15,484 nt of DNA. It comes from Chrysochromulina tobinii (lineage: Eukaryota; Haptophyta; Prymnesiales; Chrysochromulinaceae). Every line of letters begins with the position of its first letter. The first letter of the stretch is position 1. The stretch covers positions 1-15,484 of the forward strand of contig JWZX01001483.1 in NCBI GenBank assembly GCA_001275005.1. The letters run 5' to 3'. The position numbers were made by a program, and so were the translations under genes. Below are positions 1 through 7,754 of this stretch, one piece after another. Below the pieces are notes generated by a model. That model did not search any database. It worked only from the letters and a program-made list of their open reading frames with translations, and was not told where the DNA came from.

Positions 1-3
1 GAA

Positions 4-140
4 GAATGCAGCAGCTCAAAGTGGTTGCAAAATGCGTTCGAATGCAACCAAATTGTAGAATGCAGCGCGTCTGAATGCATGCAAAAAAAATGAAATGCAT
101 ATGTATGCACACGCATGCATACGAATGCACATGAATGCGT
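4..140. repeat. Degenerate GAATGCA / ATGCAT array
   Basis: The heptamer GAATGCA and variants (AATGCGT, TATGCAC, GCATGCAT) recur about a dozen times with irregular spacing, including near 4, 40, 57, 73, 95, 105, 114, 123 and 133. No unit length is constant, so this is a decayed simple repeat. No coding or RNA function is visible. Confidence 0.5.
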
Positions 141-142
141 AT

Positions 143-179
143 GTTAAAAAACAACACCACTTTCGTTAAAAAACAACAC
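143..179. repeat. 15-bp direct repeat, 22-bp period
   Basis: GTTAAAAAACAACAC occurs at 143-157 and again at 165-179. This is a two-copy tandem repeat directly after the GAATGCA array. Confidence 0.7.
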
Positions 180-250
180 TCCACCCAGGAGACCTGCCTT
201 TACCAAGAATTCGTACACGGCTCGGAAGCGTCGATAAATCAATCCCGTCA

Positions 251-274
251 AACGGTGACGAAACGCGGCCAAGC
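251..274. repeat. Dispersed repeat block, copy 1
   Basis: The 24 bases centred on GACGAAACGCGGCCAAGC are identical to 1325-1348. In both places AAGCCCACCG follows closely (271-280 and 1351-1360) and a CCCGTCA motif precedes. The two copies are direct repeats flanking about 1.05 kb. Confidence 0.7.
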
Positions 275-635
275 CCACCGAAACGCTGTGTTCATGCTAT
301 CATGCTAATCAAGAACTATGAACATCGAGATCGACTCAACTCATGCAATTTAATCATATTTAATCAAACTAAAAAGTTAGTAAATTTAACGCGGTTACGA
401 GAGGGAGGAGTGAGGCGAGAGTCGATGAACCAACTCCCAAATCCGGGTAACGGTAAGCCCAAACGCCGTGGGCGTTCCAACGGCTGACGAACCCGCGGAC
501 AGACGAAAGATTACGAAAGAACAGAATCATCCGTCCCTTCTGATGAGCTCTTGACAATAGAGGGGTTATGGAGCCTGATTGGGAACCTTAGGGTGGGTAT
601 TACACAAATAACAGTAAAGAAACCTGTGGCTATGT

Positions 636-664
636 AGGGGTTAGGGGTTTATTGGGGTTAGGGT
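636..664. repeat. Degenerate telomere-like GGGGTTAGG patch
   Basis: GGGGTTAGG appears twice, separated by a GTTTATT spacer, and a further TTAGGGT lies near 589. The array is short and irregular, so it is at most a decayed interstitial telomere-like sequence, not a chromosome end. Confidence 0.4.
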
Positions 665-824
665 GTGACGTCCTGATCTCTCGGAGTTCTTTATCCGTTT
701 GACCTAGTTTGGTTTTAGTTTGGTATCCTTGGTGGTTTGGTGGTTTATATGTGTGGGTCCTCTAGGCTTACTGCTGTGAGAGTCAGAGTGCTTCATGCAA
801 AATAGCAAAGCTACATGCCAGGCT

Positions 825-1048
825 CGAGCTCGACAGCACACTCGACTCCAGCCTGTCGACAGAGAAACTCGACAGAAACTCGACAGCTCGACAGCTACTC
901 GACGCCCAGGCGCATGGAGTGTTGGAGTCAGCCTTGACAGGCTCGACAGCACCCGACAGGAACTCGACAGGCTCGACAGGCAAGGCCTCGACAGCGGGCT
1001 CGACAGCGCCTCGACGGAGCCTCGACAGCTCGACAGCTCGACAGCCAG
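825..1048. repeat. CTCGACAG minisatellite
   Basis: The octamer CTCGACAG occurs about twelve times, plus near matches such as CTCGACG and TTGACAG, in two clusters (about 825-905 and 945-1048) around a unique stretch near 905-940. Spacing is irregular. The open frames crossing it on both strands are low-complexity products of the repeat. Confidence 0.8.
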
Positions 1049-1278
1049 GGCTCAAGGAGACGTATCACACCTTCGATGCAAATCGATGCTTCGATGGAGT
1101 TACGATGGAGTCGGTCAAGCGTTCCTCGCCTCAGTCAATCAATCGCCCTCACCTCACCCTTCGCTGCTTCGCTGCACCTGTGTCGCATGATACCCGGGTA
1201 CATACATCATCCGCTTTGTAACCGGGCACGGGACTACACAGGTCCTGCCCGGGGCACACATACGGAGGGGCTCGGCCG

Positions 1279-1314
1279 CTCGGTTTCGTCAACGGCTCGG
1301 CTGACGAAACCGAG
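1279..1314. repeat. 13-bp inverted repeat (hairpin)
   Basis: CTCGGTTTCGTCA (1279-1291) and TGACGAAACCGAG (1302-1314) are perfect reverse complements around a 10-base loop. The arms contain the GACGAAAC motif of the neighbouring dispersed repeat. There is no T-run to suggest a bacterial-style terminator. Confidence 0.75.
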
Positions 1315-1324
1315 TCCCGTCACG

Positions 1325-1348
1325 AACGGTGACGAAACGCGGCCAAGC
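1325..1348. repeat. Dispersed repeat block, copy 2
   Basis: This is identical over 24 bases to 251-274. It lies 10 bp after the 1279-1314 hairpin and about 65 bp before the 38-bp palindrome, so this end of the intergenic region is dense in terminal-repeat-like structure. Confidence 0.7.
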
Positions 1349-1414
1349 GCAAGCCCACCGACATCCCCGGAGGTGTTTCGTTTATGCTAATAATCGATAT
1401 AAAACGGAACTTAA

Positions 1415-1452
1415 TTGAGTTCCGTTCACATATATATGTGAACGGAACTCAA
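1415..1452. repeat. 38-bp perfect palindrome
   Basis: The left half, beginning TTGAGTTCCGTTCAC, is exactly mirrored by the right half, ending GTGAACGGAACTCAA, with an ATAT centre. With a 2-base bulge the symmetry extends to TTAAT (1411) and ATTAA (1457). A further partial copy, ACGGAAC, lies at 1404-1410. It sits in an AT-rich patch. It could be a cruciform-forming site or a remnant of a small inverted-repeat element; I see no gene inside it. Confidence 0.85.
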
Positions 1453-1591
1453 AATTAAGAAATCAACGACTCTGAACATCTAATGCCCTTGAGTTTGCGT
1501 CAAGGCGACACATGGGAGGCGTGCTCCGAGGTCCTTTAGTCCGACAAGTGAGAGGTGCCGTCCGGTGCCGTCAGTGAGGGGTCAGTACACA

Positions 1592-2899
1592 TCAGCATCC
1601 GTCTACCGCCTCCTCCCCTAGGGCCTCCTCGCAACCCAGGGCCTCCTCCCCTAGGGCCGGAGCGTCAGGCCCCGAGCTGTGAGGCTCTAGGTGCTCGAGA
1701 TGACGCCCCGAGCTGTGAGGCTCTAGGTGCTCGAGATCGACACTCATCATGAGGGACTCACCCTCGCCGCCGCCGCCGCTGTCGCTGCTGCCGTCGCCGC
1801 TGCCGTCGCCGCTGCCGTCGCCGCTGCCGTCGCCGCTGCCGTCGCCGGACAAGCTTTGGGAAAGAAGGCGCACAATGTACCGCGCGTCGTCGTGGTCGAA
1901 CCAGATGAGGTACACCGAGCGGCCGTTGAGCGCGGCCAGTCGAGCGTCGTGCTGAGCGTCGGAGAGGCCAGCGAGCCCTCTCAGGAGGTACACCGAGCCA
2001 AGGCGGTCGATGCCGCCAGGCTGGGCGGCGGCGAGCTCGGCGAGCTCAGTCGCGAGGCTGTCTCGCATCGCACGCAGATAGACGGGCCGTTGCATGCGCC
2101 GGAGGGCCTCGGTAAGCTCCTTATGGCACCGACGAAACTCCGAGCCGCCCGAGCTCGATCGACGGCGACCGCTGCCACTCTCTCGGACGAAGCCAAAGTG
2201 ATCCTCGTACATGGCCTTGAGCGCCTGGCTCGGGGGATGGTCCGGGTAGTAGTCGTACTCGATCTGCACGCGCGTGCAGCAGCCGGCGAGCCGGCGCTCT
2301 GCTGCGGCGACGATGGCGCTCGCGACGCCTGTGCCCTGCGCTGCCTGAGACACGACAAGCAGTCCCCAGTGGCCACACCCCTGGTCCGTCCAGGGCGGCT
2401 GGAAAGTGCTGGAGCAGCAGCCGACGAGCTCGCCCGCGCGGAACGCGAGGTGCAGCACGCGGTTCGCCCGCGCGCCCGCGTCGCCCATCCCAAGTCGCTC
2501 GACCACGTCGTCCGTCGACACGCGCTCGTACCCCTCCATTCCCTCTGGGAGCACCTCGCGCAGCGACGCAAAGTAGGAGGAGTTGACCATCGTCGTGATC
2601 TTGTTGACGAGCTCCGGATCCGCCCGCGCCATCTCGGAGGTGCCAATGACCACGTCCACGGGTGGCAGCGCAGCCGCTTTCAGTGAGCTCGCGCTCCTGG
2701 CCACGGCGGGAGCCTCGGTGGCCGACGTGCCCTCCTCGTGCTGGGCTGCGAGTGCGATCTCACTGGCTAGCTGCGTGAGCGCGTTTGCGAGCGAGCGGCG
2801 GCGACTGGCAAGGTGCTGGTACGTGCCCGCCTCTGGCGGAGATACCACTCGCAGCCGCTTGGTGGCCACTCTTTCCGCATGCGCGTCCGCCGTTTCCAT
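1592..2899 (-). CDS. GNAT-family N-acetyltransferase with repetitive C-terminal tail
   Basis: A likely acetyl-CoA-dependent N-acetyltransferase with unknown substrate. From the chosen start (435 residues), the N-terminus is basic (VATKRLRVV, about 11-19) and then alanine-rich. The GNAT fold spans about residues 80-240: motif A reads LLVVSQAAQGTGVASAIV (180-197), containing the Q-G-x-G-x-A pyrophosphate loop, and a motif-B-like YEDHFGFVRE is at 231-240. The C-terminal 85 residues are low complexity: five GDGS units, two LEHLEPHSSG copies and ALGEE/ALGCEE repeats, each an exact DNA repeat. The frame is also open from 3058, but that stretch overlaps the divergent neighbour's flank and is AT-richer, so I prefer ATG 2899. 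No intron is needed. It is head-to-head with the armadillo gene. The GNAT assignment is firm; the role is not known. Confidence 0.7.
   Translation of the reverse strand: METADAHAERVATKRLRVVSPPEAGTYQHLASRRRSLANALTQLASEIALAAQHEEGTSATEAPAVARSASSLKAAALPPVDVVIGTSEMARADPELVNKITTMVNSSYFASLREVLPEGMEGYERVSTDDVVERLGMGDAGARANRVLHLAFRAGELVGCCSSTFQPPWTDQGCGHWGLLVVSQAAQGTGVASAIVAAAERRLAGCCTRVQIEYDYYPDHPPSQALKAMYEDHFGFVRESGSGRRRSSSGGSEFRRCHKELTEALRRMQRPVYLRAMRDSLATELAELAAAQPGGIDRLGSVYLLRGLAGLSDAQHDARLAALNGRSVYLIWFDHDDARYIVRLLSQSLSGDGSGDGSGDGSGDGSGDGSSDSGGGGEGESLMMSVDLEHLEPHSSGRHLEHLEPHSSGPDAPALGEEALGCEEALGEEAVDGC
1670..1737. repeat. Two-copy 36-bp repeat in acetyltransferase tail
   Basis: A 32-base segment (CCCCGAGCTGTGAGGCTCTA onward) at 1670-1701 is repeated exactly at 1706-1737. 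It encodes the duplicated LEHLEPHSSG peptide. A related GGCCTCCTCCCCTAGG repeat at 1612-1657 encodes the EEALGEE-type end. Perfect identity suggests recent duplication. Confidence 0.8.
1789..1848. repeat. 12-bp tandem repeat, five copies
   Basis: TGCCGTCGCCGC is repeated five times in register (the last copy ends GG). On the minus strand it encodes (GDGS)n in the acetyltransferase tail. Because it is a multiple of three, length changes keep the frame, so this is a likely polymorphic site. Confidence 0.9.
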
Positions 2900-3133
2900 G
2901 GGTCGCTTGCTCCCCTTCGTGTCGCCGTTGTCCGCGGCCTTCGTCACCGCACCTCCGACGACTCCCCCGACATGTTTTCGTATGCAGAATTTCCTGTTAA
3001 AAGGGCCGCCGCATGGTGCGAAAAATGTCAGAAGTTCTTGAGCAAACTCGGATCGCAAGCCCTGTACGGGTCTACGAGCGCTCGACGCGGCGCGTCGTTG
3101 CGAAACACAGGGACGTCCTCATTGAGCGCGTCC
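2900..3133. promoter_or_regulatory. Putative bidirectional promoter region
   Basis: This 234-bp gap separates the preferred starts of the acetyltransferase (-) and armadillo (+) genes. It includes an AT-richer stretch (about 2970-3060) unlike the flanking coding DNA. Both genes' frames stay open across part of it, so either 5' end could be longer. I identify no core promoter motif; this is inferred from gene arrangement. Confidence 0.35.
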
Positions 3134-4243
3134 ATGGTGGTTGCGTCTCCGCACGTCGCCTTTGGCTCGCGCGGCGTGGCCAAGCTAGTCGAGTCGCTCT
3201 CGCAGCCGAAGGAGATCGCCAACCTCGCGGTCAACCTCGCGACGCTCAACTCGCAGCTCTCCAACCAGGAGAGCAAGATGCAAGCGCTCGCCAACGATGG
3301 CGCGGTGCTGGCCGTGCTGACGAAGCTGCTCGAGTCGCCCGATGCGGACGTGCGCGAGCAGACTGCGCTCGCGATCTCCTCGCTCACGCTCGTCTTCCAG
3401 GGCCGGCTCGCTGCGACCGACTCTGGCGCAATGGCGGCGCTCGGCACGGCGCTCGCGGACGCAAACGCGAGTGTGCGCGCGGCGAGCGCCAAGGCGCTCG
3501 AGTCGGTCTCGATGAGCCGGGATGGTTGCTCCGCGATGGCCGCCCCGGCCAGCGGGTCGCTCGTGCGCAAGCTGACGGCGGCGCTCGACGACGCGCACAA
3601 GCCGGTGGTCGTGGGGTCGATCGCAGCGCTCGCCAACCTGTTGCGGCTCGACCTCGGTGTCGACGAGGCGCTGGCGGCGAAGATAGTGCCCAAGCTCGCC
3701 AAGCTCGTCGACCCCTCGCAGCGCGACCGCAAGCTTCTCGAGACGGGGTTGCAGGCTCTGTGGAACCTATCCAACGCGCCGCAGGGCAAGCAGGGGTCGA
3801 TCCTCGATGGCGTGTTGGACGTGCTGCCGCAGCACGTGAAGCAAGGGCAGCCGAACGTGCGCCGGCTGGCGGCGGGGTGCATCATGGCCATCACGATCAA
3901 CAAGGACGGCAAGCTGCAGTCGCTGCCGTGCGCCGACGCCCTGATGCTGCTGCTGATCGACCCCGACTCTGACGCGGCGACGGTGCGGGACGCAGTCGGG
4001 GCTTTGAAGAACATGACCGAGTACCCCAAGGTTCGCAAGTTCGTGGACCAGTGGGCGAAGCAGCATAACGTCGGCGAGAAGATGCAGGACATGTTCGACC
4101 GCGTCATGTACGATGCGATGCCGTGGCCCAGCTCGCACCGCTATCAGCACCAAAATGTGGCCCCCGGCGGCGTGGCCGCGGAGGAGGAGGCGCGGCTTCG
4201 CGCGACCTGGGGCTACCCACAGCCGTTCAGCGAGGGCATGTGA
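3134..4243 (+). CDS. Armadillo-repeat protein, RSPH14-like
   Basis: A 369-residue all-helical armadillo/HEAT protein. Repeats run from about residue 12 to 305, with the recurring pattern of V/I-xx-L-xx-LL followed by A-xx-A-L: LTKLLESPDADVREQTALA (62-80), VRAASAKALESV (114-125), VGSIAALANLL (160-170), LETGLQALWNLS (202-213), VRRLAAGCIMAI (242-253), VRDAVGALKNM (284-294). A short polar tail (330-369) follows. Length and order resemble radial spoke head 14 (RSPH14/RTDR1, about 350 residues), including the GR after repeat 2 (90-91) and TINKDGK (254-260) where RSPH14 has a KEGK turn. That subfamily call is from memory of the family and moderate. The ATG at 3134 was preferred because the repeat domain begins just after it; in-frame ATGs at 2972 and 2813 would add basic, low-conservation sequence. 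No intron is required. Confidence 0.7.
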   Translation: MVVASPHVAFGSRGVAKLVESLSQPKEIANLAVNLATLNSQLSNQESKMQALANDGAVLAVLTKLLESPDADVREQTALAISSLTLVFQGRLAATDSGAMAALGTALADANASVRAASAKALESVSMSRDGCSAMAAPASGSLVRKLTAALDDAHKPVVVGSIAALANLLRLDLGVDEALAAKIVPKLAKLVDPSQRDRKLLETGLQALWNLSNAPQGKQGSILDGVLDVLPQHVKQGQPNVRRLAAGCIMAITINKDGKLQSLPCADALMLLLIDPDSDAATVRDAVGALKNMTEYPKVRKFVDQWAKQHNVGEKMQDMFDRVMYDAMPWPSSHRYQHQNVAPGGVAAEEEARLRATWGYPQPFSEGM

Positions 4244-4773
4244 GTGGCGCCATCCTACGTAAGGAAGGTGGCTATAGCCCGCCTCTACCCGCACAGCCGT
4301 GTTGAATCGTCGAGCGCCTCGTGCGGCGATGCTCGCAGCTCGCCGCCGCCCTCCGGGCGTACGGGGTACGTAAAAATAATCGTTAAAACGCTAAACGTAA
4401 CCGGCGTATAACGAAACCGGGTGCGAAACGTGAAAGCGGCGGACTTCATCAAAGAAACTCAAAGTGAAAAGAGAGATGTCCACGTGAGCGCGCGGCGTGT
4501 AAGGTGTATGCAAGCACGTCGAACGCTAGGACGTGTACGAAGTACGAGCGCCGACCCCGTCGCGCCCGTCGGTCCGGCGACGCGTGCGAGGGCGACGTTC
4601 CGACGACCACACGATCGCACTTCAAACCGTCAGACGTCTCTGCTCTCTCGTGACGCGTCTCTCACACGCCGCCACAGCGCCACGGCCCACGCGCGCCGCT
4701 GATGGCGCCGCGCTGCTGTCTCACTCTCCAGTCCTGTTGTCGCTCGGTCCTCAAGACATAACGATCACCTCGA
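4244..4773. other. Convergent intergenic region
   Basis: This is the 530-bp tail-to-tail gap between the armadillo and TsaE-TsaD genes, holding both 3' flanks. Open frames on the plus strand (for example from 4421) are arginine-rich without recognisable features and are probably chance frames in GC-rich DNA. A less GC-rich stretch with repeated AACG/CGTAA words lies at about 4370-4430. I find no RNA gene or long repeat. Confidence 0.5.
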
Positions 4774-7182
4774 TTAGGACTCCACCTCCGCCTCCGCGCG
4801 CGGCCGCTTGGAAGCCTGGCCGTTAGGTTTCGTCATGGAAGCTTGGCCGTCCGCGTTGACGTCCTCGGCGACCAGCGGCTCCTCCAGCGTCTCCACCGGC
4901 GCAGTCTGCGCCGGCTGGTTGGGCTGGTTGTGCGGCTGCTTGCGTTTGGAGAGCTGCTGCTGCAGCGTCTTCGAGCGAGGGTCGCGGGGGCCGAGGGGCC
5001 ACTTGGGGCGCACCTCCACAAAGAGCCGTTGAGTTTCGTCATCGGCGTCGGCGCGGAGCGGCCGCTCGGCGAGCCCGAGTCGTAACCGTTGCACGCCAGT
5101 CCATGCGACCATCAGCCCGTTGTCCATGCAGAGTCGAAGCGGTGGGCAGACCATAGGGAGTCCCGCCTCGGAAGCCACACGCGCGAGCTCCGAACGGACG
5201 AGCAAGTTGGCCGCGACGCCGCCAGCGACCACGAGGCAGGTGAGGTTGGGCGCCGTCTCAAGCGCCCACTCAAGCGCACGCGCCGTGCGCTGTGCCAGGT
5301 GCTCCACCGCGACTCGCTGGAAGGAGGCGGCCACGTCAGCAAGCTCGCGCTGGAGCTCGGCGGCGGGGAGCTCGGAGCGCCGTGTCGGTGGCAGCCGGGT
5401 CTCCAGCAGCTGGCGAACGGCCGACTTGAGCCCCGCGTACGAAAAGTCGCAAGAGGCGCGCAGCTCGGCATCTTTCGTCTTGGAGAGCGGCGCAGGCAGC
5501 GCGTGACGGCGAGGGTCGCCCTCGCGGGCGAGTCGCTCGAGGACTGGACCGCCCGGGATTTGCGGGATTCCGAGCAGGCGCGCCGTCTTGTCGAAGGCCT
5601 CGCCGATCGAGTCGTCGAGCGTTGAGCCGAGGATGGCGTGCGCGCCGAGCGCCGTCGTGAGCACGAGCAGGTTGTGCCCGCCCGAGACGAGCAGCGTCAG
5701 GAAGGGGAAGGGCGGCACTCCGTCGGGGCTCAGCTGCGTCGACGCCGTCGGTGCCGTCGCGCCGTGCGGAGCATCGTTGGCGGGCGTGCTGCTGGCTGCG
5801 CCGCCGTCGGCCGCGGCCGCGGGCAGCTCCGGCGGCAGGTGCAGCGCGGGGATGGCGGCTGCTCGGCTGCTCTTGGTGGGCACAAACTTGGTCTTCTTCT
5901 CCGCCCATGTACTGTCATGTGAGGCAGCGGCGGCAGCGGCCGCCGTTGCCGGGGCAGCGGCGGGCGCATCGGGTGCCTCCGGTGGCGGCGGCGGGCGCGG
6001 CGGCGGGAGCAGCGGCGGCGGCGTGCTCGGCAGCCACGTGACCATCGCATGTGCCTCCATGTGATGACAACGCACGAGAGGCAGTTGGTGCGCCGTCGTG
6101 AGCGCGATGGCCTTCCGGACGCCGACTTCGAGGCATAGAGAAAGGCCCGGCCCAACGGTGACCGCGACTGCGGAGAGCTCGGCCGCGGAGATGCCCGCCC
6201 GACGAAGCGCCTCATCGACCGTCGCGTCGATGGCTTTGCGGTGCGCCTCCTGCGCGAGAGAAGGTACCACGCCGCCCCAAACCTCATGGACGCCCGCCTG
6301 GGACGCAAGCACTTCGCCGAGGACGGTGCCATCGCCGCGTACGACGGCGGCGCCCGTGTCGTCGCAGCTCGACTCGATCCCAAGCACGAGCCAGCTCCTG
6401 GGATCGCCTGCCGGCCGCACTGTGAACTGTGAACTGTGAACTGAGGCGCTCGCCGCTGCTGAGGCGACAGCCACGCCGGTATGTGCCGCCGCGGGCTGCA
6501 TGGCCTCCCAAGGGGCTGGGAGTGCCTCCTCGCCTTCGTTGGCAGCGCTTGTCGAGCCGGCCTCGGCTGGTAGCGGCGCCGGCGGTGGTGCCGGCAGCAC
6601 TACGTCCACGCGGCCTGCGCTCGCCCAGGCGTCGAGCTGCGTGCTCCACCGTTCGCCGACTGCGCGCAGGCTCACGGCGCGGCCGGCGGCCTGCGGGCCG
6701 ATGCCGCCGAGAGTGAGCTCAAGACGAGGTGGCGTGGTTGAGCTGACGAGCTGCGCGCCCAACCTCTCGGGCCATTCGATGAGGCAGATGTGCCGCGCAA
6801 ACGCGGGCGCGAGGTCGATGAGCGACGCCACCTTGCCCTCCGGCAGCCGGTACGGATCGAGGTGCAGCACGTTCACGCCGGGTAGCCGAGGCCGGCCGGC
6901 AGTCCGACGCCTGCTGCCGTGGCCGTTGGCGCTGGATGACGTTGGCACCTCCGGCGTCGCGTCAGCGGCCGCATCGCCGTACGTGAAGCAGATAAGGTAT
7001 GATGGCGAAGGCACCTCGAGCGAAGGGTTGGCAAAAAAGTGGCGCAGGAATCCACGGCTCAGCGCCGTCTTGCCTGCACCGAGCTCGCCGTGCAGGAAAA
7101 TGACGTCTCCGGGTTGCGCGACCTCCGCTAGCTGCGCGCCGAGGTTGACAGTGGCTTCCTCGTCGGAGAGCTCGAACAGCAT
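4774..7182 (-). CDS. Fused TsaE-TsaD, t6A tRNA-modification protein
   Basis: A single 802-residue frame joins two t6A-synthesis proteins. The TsaE P-loop ATPase fills residues 1-165: Walker A GELGAGKT (32-39), VPSPSYLI (57-64), HLDPYRL (107-113), LIEWPERLG (134-142). An Ala/Pro-rich linker (195-262) leads to TsaD (Kae1/Qri7 family): LGIESSCDDT (267-276), VGPGLS (343-348), metal-binding HHMEAH (373-378), SGGHNLL (500-506), GEAFDKTARLLG (527-538), DFSYAGLKSAV (579-589), VVAGGVAAN (651-659), RPKWPL (725-730). TsaD transfers the threonylcarbamoyl group to A37 of ANN-decoding tRNAs; TsaE supports the bacterial TsaB-TsaD enzyme through ATP hydrolysis. Oddities: a low-complexity insert (about 384-489) inside TsaD and a polar tail ending near KRPR. 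No transit peptide is visible before the TsaE fold, so an upstream exon may be missing. It probably acts in plastid or mitochondrion (inference). Confidence 0.9.
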   Translation of the reverse strand: MLFELSDEEATVNLGAQLAEVAQPGDVIFLHGELGAGKTALSRGFLRHFFANPSLEVPSPSYLICFTYGDAAADATPEVPTSSSANGHGSRRRTAGRPRLPGVNVLHLDPYRLPEGKVASLIDLAPAFARHICLIEWPERLGAQLVSSTTPPRLELTLGGIGPQAAGRAVSLRAVGERWSTQLDAWASAGRVDVVLPAPPPAPLPAEAGSTSAANEGEEALPAPWEAMQPAAAHTGVAVASAAASASVHSSQFTVRPAGDPRSWLVLGIESSCDDTGAAVVRGDGTVLGEVLASQAGVHEVWGGVVPSLAQEAHRKAIDATVDEALRRAGISAAELSAVAVTVGPGLSLCLEVGVRKAIALTTAHQLPLVRCHHMEAHAMVTWLPSTPPPLLPPPRPPPPPEAPDAPAAAPATAAAAAAASHDSTWAEKKTKFVPTKSSRAAAIPALHLPPELPAAAADGGAASSTPANDAPHGATAPTASTQLSPDGVPPFPFLTLLVSGGHNLLVLTTALGAHAILGSTLDDSIGEAFDKTARLLGIPQIPGGPVLERLAREGDPRRHALPAPLSKTKDAELRASCDFSYAGLKSAVRQLLETRLPPTRRSELPAAELQRELADVAASFQRVAVEHLAQRTARALEWALETAPNLTCLVVAGGVAANLLVRSELARVASEAGLPMVCPPLRLCMDNGLMVAWTGVQRLRLGLAERPLRADADDETQRLFVEVRPKWPLGPRDPRSKTLQQQLSKRKQPHNQPNQPAQTAPVETLEEPLVAEDVNADGQASMTKPNGQASKRPRAEAEVES

Positions 7183-7754
7183 TGTTGGCTCGCGGACGCG
7201 ACGTGCCGAGGAATTGCCGAGCGCTGCTGTGAAACATTGGCTGTGAAAGTTACACCAACGCGCACACTCTCAGGACCCCCAGGAAATTTGCCGAGGGTTC
7301 AGGCGTTCAACACAACGCTCAATTTCGGACCCCAAGCAAGTCAAGCAAGCAATTTTATTAATTGTTTCGACTAATTTTATTAATACTTCTCTCTTCTGGC
7401 GTTCTGGGCCTTCTAATTTAGCTTGCTTGCACCTCGGACCCACAAGCACGGGCCACGGGGGCCGCTATCGCAATGGATGGAGACATGACCGACACAGCTG
7501 CTATACACACAATGCGACACAGGCCGTTAGTTTACAAAGGCGCCAAGCCAGACGGCGCTTCTCGAAATTGGCAGGACCCCCCCGCACTCGATAGCCGATA
7601 CATGTAAGCACTCACTGAACATATCAACTGCACTGTCTCGAGTCGACGGACCGAAAGCCATTTCGGATGCACATCGTGCATGACGGCCGCTCCTCGCTCA
7701 GTCGCGCGCTCCACTCAACTCCCAGCCAAAAGTGAGAATCTGCTGTGGGCCTTT
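7183..7754. other. Intergenic region, TsaE-TsaD 5' side / hydroxylase 3' side
   Basis: This 572-bp gap should hold the TsaE-TsaD promoter and the hydroxylase 3' flank. An AT-rich patch contains AATTTTATTAAT twice (7351-7362 and 7373-7384). CAAGCAAGC just before it is mirrored by GCTTGCTTG near 7424. Small open frames on both strands show no family features. I see no tRNA or other RNA gene. Confidence 0.45.

Larger units (their letters stand above)
1..1590. other. Gene-free repeat-rich region
   Basis: I see no reading frame here with recognisable protein features; the open frames are short, overlap each other and follow the repeats. The stretch is AT-richer than the rest of the window in 1-780 and 1380-1480. 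It contains, in order, a degenerate GAATGCA array, a 22-bp-period pair, a degenerate telomere-like patch, a CTCGACAG minisatellite, short TCGATG repeats near 1073-1110, an inverted repeat, a block shared with 251-274, and a 38-bp palindrome. It probably holds the 3' flank of the acetyltransferase gene at its right end. Confidence 0.6.

Noticed and set aside
636-664. Chromosome end
   Set aside because: Only a few degenerate telomere-like units, with unique sequence on both sides.
1279-1314. Rho-independent terminator
   Set aside because: The hairpin lacks a following T-run and the window is eukaryotic; it is more likely a repeat structure.
1727-2686. 319-codon plus-strand frame opposite the acetyltransferase
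   Set aside because: It starts in the GDGS repeat as poly-Ala/Val and has no family features; the minus strand carries the GNAT motifs.
3028-4107. 359-codon minus-strand frame opposite the armadillo gene
   Set aside because: Ser/Ala-rich shadow of the plus-strand gene, with no motif of its own.
4421-4826. Small plus-strand genes between armadillo and TsaE-TsaD
   Set aside because: Overlapping short Arg-rich frames in two phases without start context or motifs; typical of GC-rich non-coding DNA.
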